64,000 nucleotides of DNA from positions 620,001-684,000 of the forward strand of contig CAVPHU010000001.1 of assembly GCA_963704815.1 (NCBI GenBank). The letters are read 5' to 3'. The notes under the pieces were generated by a model. The model made no database searches. It saw only the letters and a list, made by a program, of their open reading frames with translations, and was not told the origin of the DNA. Below are positions 39,243 through 46,755 of this stretch, in pieces. The DNA comes from DATKWD01 sp963704815 (lineage in GTDB: Bacteria > Actinomycetota > Acidimicrobiia > Acidimicrobiales > Salinilacustritrichaceae). Made by a program: the position numbers and the translations under genes. The number at the start of each line of letters is the position of its first letter. The first letter of the stretch is position 1.

Positions 39243-40220
39243 TCAGCCGTGGAGCAGGTCGTACCCGGTGCGGAAGAAGTCGAGGGCGGCGGCGCGCGGG
39301 TCGTCGGCTGCCAAGAGCTCCGAGTACGGCAACGTGGCGCCGGGGAACGAGGTCGCGTTCCAGTACGGGCTCGACGAGTCGATGTCGCCCCACGGACCGA
39401 CGTAGAGATAGGGGTCGTCCGACGAGCCGTCGCCCGGCGACGCGCCATAGGTGGCTCGGCTGCCGTCGTCGGGGTCGCCGATCTCGACCGCGGGGTCGAA
39501 GTGGCCCGGCCACAGCTGCACGCGGCCGACCTGGTCGTCGGCCGAGCCGACGAGGCGCAGCTCTTCGAGCACCGAGGTGGCGAAGCCGTACCAGTCACCC
39601 AGGAAGGCACCCACGTCGGCCCGAAGCCCGAGCGGCGCGTCCACATCGCCCAGCGCAGGCGAGTCGTCCTCGGCCGCAACGGTGCTCGGCGCGACGCCGA
39701 CGAACGCCGCAGCCTCGCCGATCGAACCGGGCACCAGCGTGCGCGCCGATCCGGCCGATTGCATCACGAGCACGTCACCGACCATGCGGACCTGCCGGTC
39801 GTCGCCGAAGAACGGCGTGCCGAATCCGCCGGCGGTGAAGCGGAGCCCGAACTTGCCGTTCGCCTCGTGGCGAGCGGCCGCGACGACGGCATAGGCGAGC
39901 CGGTGGTAGGCCTCGCAGGCAGCGACGTAGCCATCCGGCACCCGCGGGAGCGACCGGTAGGCGCCGAGCCAGCGCGACGCCGCGAACGCAGCGGCGTCGG
40001 GGTTCGCCCGTGCGACGGCGTCCCACGTCACCGCCCCGGCCGACGTCGGCGTCACGACCGGCCCGTCGGCCACGTCGAGCGCGGCGGGATCGTCGGCGAA
40101 GAAGTCACCGTCGACCACCGCCGGGGGCGCCGGTTCGAGCGTGCGAACCTCGTGACCTTCAGGAGCGAACGGCCGCGCCTCCGCAATCGCGTCTCGAACC
40201 GCGGTGAGGTCGTCGCTCAC
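39243..40220 (-). CDS. Conserved actinobacterial protein of unknown function
   Basis: 325 residues from GTG at 40220. No known domain, signal peptide or membrane helix is recognised. Conserved-looking segments include AYHRLAYAVVAAARHEANGK, LRFTAGGFGTPFFGDDRQV and QLWPGHFDPAVEIG, with several Trp/Asp/His residues that could form a metal or sugar site. An in-frame TTG at 40235 is an alternative start. GTG 40220 is preferred because it overlaps the stop of a short upstream ORF (GTGA). Function cannot be assigned. Confidence 0.75.
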   Translation of the reverse strand: MSDDLTAVRDAIAEARPFAPEGHEVRTLEPAPPAVVDGDFFADDPAALDVADGPVVTPTSAGAVTWDAVARANPDAAAFAASRWLGAYRSLPRVPDGYVAACEAYHRLAYAVVAAARHEANGKFGLRFTAGGFGTPFFGDDRQVRMVGDVLVMQSAGSARTLVPGSIGEAAAFVGVAPSTVAAEDDSPALGDVDAPLGLRADVGAFLGDWYGFATSVLEELRLVGSADDQVGRVQLWPGHFDPAVEIGDPDDGSRATYGASPGDGSSDDPYLYVGPWGDIDSSSPYWNATSFPGATLPYSELLAADDPRAAALDFFRTGYDLLHG

Positions 40221-40252
40221 CGGAAGGCGTCGCAACTCGGCACGGTTCCCAC
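40217..40252 (-). CDS. Possible 11-codon leader peptide upstream of the unknown gene
   Basis: GTG start at 40252, eleven sense codons (VGTVPSCDAFR) and TGA that overlaps the GTG of the next gene as GTGA. A TAGCCT hexamer 7 nt before its GTG fits the leaderless promoter pattern of the window. The frame differs from the main gene. It could couple translation of the downstream gene; it may also be coincidence. Confidence 0.35.
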   Translation of the reverse strand: MGTVPSCDAFR

Positions 40253-40259
40253 GCTCGGC

Positions 40260-40265
40260 AGGCTA
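40260..40265 (-). promoter_or_regulatory. Putative -10 element before the leader ORF
   Basis: TAGCCT 7 nt upstream of GTG 40252, matching the spacing seen at leaderless genes in this window. Confidence 0.4.
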
Positions 40266-40280
40266 GGTCGGCGAGCGTGG

Positions 40281-41423
40281 TTAGAGCGGGCCGGGGGCGG
40301 TGAAGGCCGCCCAGGGACCCTCGACCTCGATGGTCCGTCCCGGGCCCCGCTGGTCGCTGAAGTAGAGGCGGTTTCCCGACGGATCGAACGCCGGGCCGCA
40401 GATCTCCGAGGTCGGGTTGCCGACGATCTGGACGACCGGGAACGTCGAGCCGTCCGGTCGCACGAGCACGATCTGCATGTCGCCGCCGTCCTCGGCGACG
40501 TAGATGACCCCGTCATCGGAGACCTCGACGTTGTCGACGCCGCTCAGCACTCCGTTCACGTTGACGAGTGGGTCGTAGATCGTCGCCACGGTGTTGGCCA
40601 CCGGGTCGTAGGTCCACACCTTGTTGTCGCCCTTGGTGGTGAAGACGACGTCGTTGCCCACGAGGTCGACGCCCTCGCCACCGTTGAAACGCTTGGTGTC
40701 GGCGACCTGGTCGCGAGTCGGCACGGGGTCGCCCGTCGGGTCGGGCACGTCGACCCAGGTGAGCGGACCGCCGGTCGGCTCGGTCAGGACCTGGAGCTGG
40801 CCCGCGCTCAGGTCGCCCCACACGGTGGGGACGAATCGGTAGAAGGCGCCGGACGGGTCGTCCTCGGTCATGTAGACGACCTGCTCGCCGGGGTGGCACG
40901 CGGCGGCCTCGTGGTTGAACTGTCCCATCAACGGCCGCTGCACCGCGGTCACCGCACCGAGCGGGTGGCATTCCCACACCGATCCGGTGGGAATCTCCTC
41001 GCAGCTCAGCCATGTCTGCCACGGCGTCTTCCCACCTGCGCAGTTGCGCACCGTGCCGCTGAGGATGCGGCCGGCGTCGACGACGTTGCCGGCCGAATCG
41101 AAGCGCAGGAAGCTGGCGCCGGCCTGGTCGGCGAAGAACCATTCGCTGTTCGACACGTAGGACCAGCCGCCGTCCGGCAGGGCGAAGGTGGCTCCGCCGT
41201 CGGGCCAGAGGTGCCACTCGTAGCTGGTCCCCGGCACGACCTGCTGGGTGGTCGCCAGCACCCGAGCGGTGAAGAACGGGTGCACCCGGATCCCGGCCGC
41301 GTCGGCGGGCCCCAGACCGACCGGATCGCAGGCTGCGAGGAACGACGCACCCCCGAAGATCGCGGCTCCGGTCCCCAGCGTGCTGACCTTGAGGAACTTC
41401 CGTCTCGGCATGCCAGTGACCAT
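40281..41423 (-). CDS. Tat-exported PhoX/DUF839-like protein
   Basis: 380 residues. Twin-arginine signal PRRKFLK with a hydrophobic stretch ending in SFLAAC, which also fits a lipobox (Cys32), so the product may be a Tat-exported lipoprotein. The mature part is a beta-propeller-like DUF839/PhoX region with NSEWFFADQAGASFLRF, TWLSCEEIPTG, FNHEAAACHP, TEDDPSGAFYRFVP, NGGEGV and YVAEDGGDMQ. PhoX enzymes are calcium/iron alkaline phosphatases; sequence similarity here is partial, so phosphatase activity is likely but not certain. TAGCGT lies 6 nt before the ATG. Confidence 0.8.
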   Translation of the reverse strand: MVTGMPRRKFLKVSTLGTGAAIFGGASFLAACDPVGLGPADAAGIRVHPFFTARVLATTQQVVPGTSYEWHLWPDGGATFALPDGGWSYVSNSEWFFADQAGASFLRFDSAGNVVDAGRILSGTVRNCAGGKTPWQTWLSCEEIPTGSVWECHPLGAVTAVQRPLMGQFNHEAAACHPGEQVVYMTEDDPSGAFYRFVPTVWGDLSAGQLQVLTEPTGGPLTWVDVPDPTGDPVPTRDQVADTKRFNGGEGVDLVGNDVVFTTKGDNKVWTYDPVANTVATIYDPLVNVNGVLSGVDNVEVSDDGVIYVAEDGGDMQIVLVRPDGSTFPVVQIVGNPTSEICGPAFDPSGNRLYFSDQRGPGRTIEVEGPWAAFTAPGPL

Positions 41424-41429
41424 GCGAGG

Positions 41430-41435
41430 ACGCTA
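41430..41435 (-). promoter_or_regulatory. Putative -10 element of the PhoX-like gene (leaderless)
   Basis: TAGCGT 6 nt upstream of the ATG; no ribosome-binding site. Confidence 0.45.
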
Positions 41436-41517
41436 CCCCCTCACGCGGTGTGGCCGGGCCTGCGCATCACCGGTGCGTGTCGCTCGCCGCGAGGTGCGCG
41501 CCACGGCCGAGGAACGC

Positions 41518-43143
41518 CTACAGGGTCACGCCGCCATAGGAGATGCCGGTCAGGTGGGCCATCTCGCGGTCGAAGGTGGTGAGGTCGTCGGCACAGAACT
41601 GGTTGAGGTGGTCGTGGCCGCAGGCTCGGGCGAGGACCGCCATCAGGTCGACCGACGCCGAGAAGAACCGTTCGAGCCGCTCCGCCGCCTCGTCGACGAT
41701 CAGGCGTGAGCGAAGGTCCTTCTTCTGTGTGGCGATGCCGACGGGACAGTTGTCGGTGTGGCATGCGCGCATGCCGAGACAGCCGATGGCCTGCATCGCT
41801 GCGTTCGACACGGCGACCGCATCGGCGCCGAGGGCGAGCGCCTTGGCGAAGTCCCAGGGCGTGCGGAGCCCGCCGGTGACCACCAGCGTGACGTCGCGGC
41901 GCCCACGCGAGTCGAGATGGCGACGGGCGCGGGCCAGAGCCGGAATCGTCGGGACCGAGATGTTGTCGCGGAACAGCACCGGCGCCGAGCCGGTCCCGCC
42001 GCCGCGGCCGTCCAGGATGAGGTAGTCGACGCCGATCCGGAGCGCGGCGTCGATGTCATCCTCGATGTGCTGGGCCGAGAGCTTGACCCCGATGGGCACG
42101 CCCCCGCTCTCCTGCCGCACGGCTTCGGCCAGCTTGGCGAAGTCCTCCTCGCAGTCCATGTCGGCGAACGTCGCCGGCGACACGGCGGTCTCGCCTTCGG
42201 GGAGACCGCGTACCTCGGCGATCCGACCGACCACCTTCGCACCGGGTAGGTGGCCGCCGGTCCCGGTCTTCGCCCCCTGCCCCAGCTTGAAGTGGAATGC
42301 CTGGACGTCGCGCACCTTGGCGAGCGACCAGCCGAACTTGGCCGAGGCCAGTTCGTAGAAGTAGCGGCTGTTGGCCTGCTGCTCGTCGGGAAGCATCCCG
42401 CCCTCGCCCGAGCAGATGCCGGTACCGGCGAGCTCGGCCCCCTTGGCGAGGGCCACCTTCGCCTCCTCCGACAAGGCGCCGAAGCTCATGTCGGACACGA
42501 ACAGCGGCAGTTCGAGCCGCAACGGCTTGACCGCATTCGGTCCGATGACGACCGATCGTCCGACCTCGACCTCGTCGAGCAGCGGCCGGCGGGCGAGTTG
42601 GGCCGTGACGAACTGGATCGAGTCCCAGCTCGGGAGCTGCTCGCGGGAGACTCCCATGGCGACGCTCGGACCATGCGACCCGTAGGTGTCGAGGCCCGAG
42701 CCGGCGAGGGTGCCGATCAGACCGACGTGCGGCTCCTCGTCGGCGCCGTGCACGTCGGCGTATGCGCCCTGGTAGGCGTCGCGGTCGTACGGCTGCGGGT
42801 TGTCGTTCTCCCATGCCAGGAGCTCGTCGAGATCGATGAACAGACCGTCGCCATCGACCCACGAGGTGAAGCGGTGCAGCGCCTCGTCGTTGTTGTACGA
42901 GGAGACACCCGAGTCCATCCGGTAGTCCCACCCGTGCAGGCCGCACAGCAGGTTGTCGCCCGACACGTGTCCGTCGGCGAGCATCGCACCGCGATGCAGG
43001 CAACGTCCGTAGAGCACCGAGTGGGTCTGGTCGTCGTCGCCATCGCCGAAGCGGACGATCACCAGATCGACGTTCGACACCAGCACCCCGACCGGGACAC
43101 GGTCTTCGAGCTCGTTCCAGGTCGCGATGCGATGCGGGTTCAT
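41518..43143 (-). CDS. Rieske [2Fe-2S] - glutamate-synthase-type FMN domain fusion
   Basis: 541 residues. The N-terminal Rieske domain (about 1-110) has cluster ligands C48-x-H50 and C67-x2-H70. From about 150 onward the protein matches the FMN-binding central domain of glutamate synthase, with SDMSFGALSEEAK, GICSGEGGML, QGAKTGTGGHLPG, SAQHIEDDID, ILDGRGGGTG and the 3Fe-4S-type cysteine loop RACHTDNCPVG. The glutaminase domain is absent, so it is not a full glutamate synthase. It is probably an electron-transfer oxidoreductase. Substrate unknown. Confidence 0.85.
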   Translation of the reverse strand: MNPHRIATWNELEDRVPVGVLVSNVDLVIVRFGDGDDDQTHSVLYGRCLHRGAMLADGHVSGDNLLCGLHGWDYRMDSGVSSYNNDEALHRFTSWVDGDGLFIDLDELLAWENDNPQPYDRDAYQGAYADVHGADEEPHVGLIGTLAGSGLDTYGSHGPSVAMGVSREQLPSWDSIQFVTAQLARRPLLDEVEVGRSVVIGPNAVKPLRLELPLFVSDMSFGALSEEAKVALAKGAELAGTGICSGEGGMLPDEQQANSRYFYELASAKFGWSLAKVRDVQAFHFKLGQGAKTGTGGHLPGAKVVGRIAEVRGLPEGETAVSPATFADMDCEEDFAKLAEAVRQESGGVPIGVKLSAQHIEDDIDAALRIGVDYLILDGRGGGTGSAPVLFRDNISVPTIPALARARRHLDSRGRRDVTLVVTGGLRTPWDFAKALALGADAVAVSNAAMQAIGCLGMRACHTDNCPVGIATQKKDLRSRLIVDEAAERLERFFSASVDLMAVLARACGHDHLNQFCADDLTTFDREMAHLTGISYGGVTL

Positions 43144-43201
43144 GGGTTCTCCGTCGGCGGGGTCCGGTCATCCTTGCAGAGCCACCGAGTGAACCCGTTG
43201 G

Positions 43202-43699
43202 TCAGCTGGTCTCGTCGAGACGTTCCACGTCGATTGCACCGAGATCGGTCCCGCCGATGCGATAGCGGTAGGTCCGGCTGCCGGGCCACCGCTCGTCGAG
43301 GTACTCCAGCAGGGGCTCACGGACCCACGGAGCACCCCCGCCCAGGAGCGACTCGGCCTCCGGCCGACCCACGTGTTTGGCGTCGACGACGATGCCGTCG
43401 GGATCGTCGATCGCCATCTCGCCCGAGACGGCGATCGCCTGGTGCGCCTCGACCCGGAGCCGCCACCCCATGTCGGGTGCTTCGGCGACGATCTCGTAGA
43501 CGGGTCCACGCCATTCGGCGACGACCAGCCCGGTTTCCTCGACGACCTCGCGGGTGAGCCCGTCGATGATCGCCTCGCCTGCGTCGATGACACCGCCGGG
43601 CGGGCTCCAGTCGACGCGCCCGTCTCGGCGGCGATTGCAGACGAGGAGCAGCGCACCCGCGGATTCGATCACCGCACCACCGACCAGCCAGTCACGCAC
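43202..43699 (-). CDS. Nudix hydrolase
   Basis: 165 residues from GTG at 43699. Complete Nudix box G36-x5-E42-x7-R50EVVEETGL58. The start at GTG 43699 is preferred over an in-frame GTG at 43804, because TGAGGGA precedes it, homology begins here, and the longer version would cover the promoter and ribosome-binding site of the divergent Hsp70-dynamin gene. Substrate not predictable. Confidence 0.88.
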   Translation of the reverse strand: MRDWLVGGAVIESAGALLLVCNRRRDGRVDWSPPGGVIDAGEAIIDGLTREVVEETGLVVAEWRGPVYEIVAEAPDMGWRLRVEAHQAIAVSGEMAIDDPDGIVVDAKHVGRPEAESLLGGGAPWVREPLLEYLDERWPGSRTYRYRIGGTDLGAIDVERLDETS

Positions 43700-43761
43700 T
43701 CCCTCAGTCTTGCTGATCCGGTCGCCGAGGAGACCCCACCCGAGGCATTGCCCGACGCGAC

Positions 43762-43767
43762 TACTGT
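43762..43767 (+). promoter_or_regulatory. Putative -10 element of the Hsp70-dynamin / pseudokinase-dynamin pair
   Basis: TACTGT about 39 nt before the GTG at 43807, inside the 107-bp divergent gap. No strong -35 was seen. Confidence 0.3.
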
Positions 43768-43793
43768 CACCTTGGTCAATCGGCAACGAATTT

Positions 43794-43800
43794 GGAGGAC
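43794..43800 (+). promoter_or_regulatory. Ribosome-binding site of the Hsp70-dynamin gene
   Basis: GGAGGA six to seven nt before GTG 43807. It decides the start against the in-frame TTG at 43792, which would begin inside this site. Confidence 0.75.
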
Positions 43801-43806
43801 ACACGG

Positions 43807-46755
43807 GTGGGATACCGACTCGGAGTCGATCTCGGGACGACCTTCACTGCGGCGGCGGTGGTTCGTGACGGTCGCGCCGAGATGGCGTCAATCGGCGACC
43901 GCGGCGCAGCCGTTCCGTCGGTCATCTGGATCGACGACGAGCAGCTCCTCACCGGTGTGGCCGCGCAGCGACGCGGCGCGTCGGATCCGGGTGGGATCGC
44001 CAAGGAGTTCAAGCGTCGCCTCGGCGACCCTGCGCCCCTCCTCCTCGACGGCATGCCCTTCTCGGCCGAGCAGCTGTCGGCCAAGCTGCTGCGCTGGGTC
44101 TACGACGAGGTCACCCGGCTCCAGGGTGAGGAGCCCGAACTCGTCGCCGTGTGCCATCCGGCGAACTGGGGCCCCTACAAGCACGAACTGCTCGGACAGG
44201 CCATCCGCATCGCCGAGGTCGAGCCCGCGGTCACCCTGACCGAGCCTCAGGCCGCAGCCATCCACTACGCCGCCAACCAGAAGATGTCGGCCGGCGAGAT
44301 CATCGCCGTCTACGACCTGGGAGGCGGCACGTTCGACGCCGCGATCCTGCAGAAGACCGACTCGGGCTTCGAGATCATGGGTGAGCCCGAGGGCATCGAG
44401 CGTCTCGGCGGCGTCGACTTCGACGCCGCGATCTACGGCTGGGTGGTCGATCACCTCGATGGCGCCCTCGACGACCCGCCCCTCGACGCGCCCGACTGGA
44501 TCGCCTCGATCACCAAGCTCCGCGACGAGTGCACGCTGGCCAAGGAGGCCCTCTCGTCGGACACCGAGACGACCATCCAGGCCTGGCTGCCCACCGGACT
44601 CAAGGAGGTCCGGCTGACCCGCGAAGAGTTCGAGCGCATGATCAAGATCCCGCTCCAGGAGTCGGTGAAGTCGATGCGCCGAGCCCTCGAGACCGCCGGC
44701 CTCACACCGTCGCAGGTGAGCGCCATCCTCCTCGTGGGTGGCTCGTCGCGCATCCCGCTGGTCGGCCAACTCGTCGCCAAGGAGTTCGCACGCCCGGTCG
44801 CGGTCGACGCCCATCCCAAGCACGCCATCGCCCTCGGTGCTGCGATGCACGCGGCGGCCCAGGCCGGCGGCGTCAAGACCGAGGAGATCGAGGCTCACGT
44901 CACGCCGGGCCGGATCGACGACGAAGAGGTCCAGGCCCAGGAGGCCGAGGCCGCAGATCGCGAGACCGAACGACTGCAACTGCTCGAGGACACGACGGCG
45001 CTGGCCATGGAGGCCGGACGAGCCGACCTCGCCGAGCGGCTGCACGAGCGGGCAGGGCAAGGCGACCGCCAGGGCGTCCGAGTACTGATCGTCGGCGACT
45101 ACAAGGCCGGGAAGAGCTCGCTGGTCAACGCCCTCGTGGGCGAGGACGTCTGCCCGGTGGACGCCGACCAGGCCACCATCGTGCCGACGATGGTCCGCTA
45201 CTCCGAGGAGCCGGTGGGTCGGGTCTACGTCCAGCCGCCCGGCGCCGATCAGCCCGAGGCGCACGAGGTCCCCCTGGTCCAGCTCTCGAGCCACATCACC
45301 GAGACCGCCACGCGCGACGACGGTGTCGTCCGCAGCTGCGAGATCGGTGTTCCGTCGCCGCTGCTCCGCGACGGCATCAGCATCATCGACATGCCCGGCG
45401 CCGGCGGCCTCGACTCGAACTTCGGTGCGCAGGCGCTGGTCGAGCTGGCCTCGGCCGATGTCGTGATCTTCGCGTCCTCAGCGGCCCAGGAGCTCACCCA
45501 GCCCGAGCTCGATCTGCTCGGCGCGGCGTGCGAAGCCGTCGACCGGGTCGTCTACGCCCTCACCAAGGTCGACTACTACCCCGAGTGGCGCAAGATCCGC
45601 GAGCTCGACACGGCCCATCTGCTCACCGCCGGGCTCGACGTGCCGATCCACCCGGTGTCTTCGGCCCTGGTCGAGTTGGCTCGCCGACTCGACGACCACA
45701 CGTTCCTCGCCGACAGCGGCGTCACCGACCTCACCCGTCAGCTCAGCCAACAGGCCGACGACGTGCGCCGGAACGCCACGACGATCCTGGCCACCGAGGT
45801 CCGATCGGCGCTCGGCCAGCTGCAGAGCGTGACGCTGGCCGAGATGCAGGGCCTCGACCCGGCCCAGTCGGCCCGGGTCGTCAAGGAGCTCGAGGCCGCC
45901 CTCGCCCGCACCGAAGACCTCCGGATGGAGAGCGCCGAGTGGCACCGTGTGCTCCGCGACGGCATCGAGGACCTGCGGACGGTCACCAAGGAGGACTCCG
46001 AACGGCTGGTCGCTGCCATCCTCGCCCAGGCCGACGACCTGATCGGCGCGTCCGACCCGGCCGAGACGTGGGAGGAACTGCAGGCGTGGCTCCAACGACA
46101 GGCGAGCTGGATGGTCACCACCATGTTCGAGACGCTGAGCGAGCAGGGAGGGGAGCTGCGGCGGCAGGTCGCCGATCGGCTCGCCGAGAACGAGAACGAC
46201 CTGCTCGACAGCTCACACAGCGATTCTCCCTGGGTCGGGGCCCTCAAGCTCGACAACTTCGCCCCCGACCTCGACGACGACGGCCGCGGGTTGACGGTGC
46301 TGTCGGCCTCGTGGTCGTTCACCGAGCCGATGGTGGCGATCGGCCAGGTCGTCCCGTTCATGTCGACCATCGGACTGGCCGTCGCCGCCGTCGGCGCGCT
46401 GACCTTTGGCCGCAAGGCCTTCATCAGCCGCAAGGCGAAGCACATGGCGGCCAAGCGCGAGCACGCCCACGAACAGTGCACGGTGTACCTCGAGGACGCC
46501 GCCAACCTGGCGAACAAGGAGCTCGACAAGGCGATCACCCACCTCTACCGGTTCGTTCGGGACCACGGCTACGAGCGGGCCGAGGAGCTCCTCCAGTCCC
46601 TCGACGATGCGCTCGAGGGCGCCCGACGCCAGGCGGCCCGCGCCGAGGCCGATCGCGAAGAACAACAAGCCCTGCTCGACGGCCGCAACGAGGAGGTCCG
46701 AGCGTTGATCGACAGAGCCGAGGCACTCGCCGGGAAGGAGCTCGTCAGTGCCTGA
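43807..46755 (+). CDS. Hsp70 nucleotide-binding domain fused to a dynamin-like membrane GTPase
   Basis: 982 residues. Residues 1-355 are an Hsp70-type ATPase domain: GVDLGTTF at 6-13, YDLGGGTFD at 169-177, VGGSSRIP at 310-317. The usual substrate-binding beta domain is missing. After an acidic/helical link (about 360-425) comes a dynamin-superfamily GTPase: G1 GDYKAGKSS at 430-438, G3 DMPG at 528-531, G4 TKVD at 586-589. A long helical stalk-like region follows, one hydrophobic hairpin near 845-868 and a C-terminal coiled coil to 982. It probably works at the inner face of the cell membrane. The stop overlaps the next gene by 8 nt. Function unknown; comparison with IniA-type actinobacterial dynamins is an inference. 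Confidence 0.9.
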   Translation: MGYRLGVDLGTTFTAAAVVRDGRAEMASIGDRGAAVPSVIWIDDEQLLTGVAAQRRGASDPGGIAKEFKRRLGDPAPLLLDGMPFSAEQLSAKLLRWVYDEVTRLQGEEPELVAVCHPANWGPYKHELLGQAIRIAEVEPAVTLTEPQAAAIHYAANQKMSAGEIIAVYDLGGGTFDAAILQKTDSGFEIMGEPEGIERLGGVDFDAAIYGWVVDHLDGALDDPPLDAPDWIASITKLRDECTLAKEALSSDTETTIQAWLPTGLKEVRLTREEFERMIKIPLQESVKSMRRALETAGLTPSQVSAILLVGGSSRIPLVGQLVAKEFARPVAVDAHPKHAIALGAAMHAAAQAGGVKTEEIEAHVTPGRIDDEEVQAQEAEAADRETERLQLLEDTTALAMEAGRADLAERLHERAGQGDRQGVRVLIVGDYKAGKSSLVNALVGEDVCPVDADQATIVPTMVRYSEEPVGRVYVQPPGADQPEAHEVPLVQLSSHITETATRDDGVVRSCEIGVPSPLLRDGISIIDMPGAGGLDSNFGAQALVELASADVVIFASSAAQELTQPELDLLGAACEAVDRVVYALTKVDYYPEWRKIRELDTAHLLTAGLDVPIHPVSSALVELARRLDDHTFLADSGVTDLTRQLSQQADDVRRNATTILATEVRSALGQLQSVTLAEMQGLDPAQSARVVKELEAALARTEDLRMESAEWHRVLRDGIEDLRTVTKEDSERLVAAILAQADDLIGASDPAETWEELQAWLQRQASWMVTTMFETLSEQGGELRRQVADRLAENENDLLDSSHSDSPWVGALKLDNFAPDLDDDGRGLTVLSASWSFTEPMVAIGQVVPFMSTIGLAVAAVGALTFGRKAFISRKAKHMAAKREHAHEQCTVYLEDAANLANKELDKAITHLYRFVRDHGYERAEELLQSLDDALEGARRQAARAEADREEQQALLDGRNEEVRALIDRAEALAGKELVSA

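Noticed and set aside
43700..43804. Longer Nudix protein starting at 43804
   Set aside because: The added 35 residues match nothing and would cover the divergent promoter region; the GTG at 43699 has its own TGAGGGA site.
43792..43806. TTG start of the Hsp70-dynamin gene 5 codons earlier
   Set aside because: It would lie inside the GGAGGA ribosome-binding site that serves the GTG at 43807.
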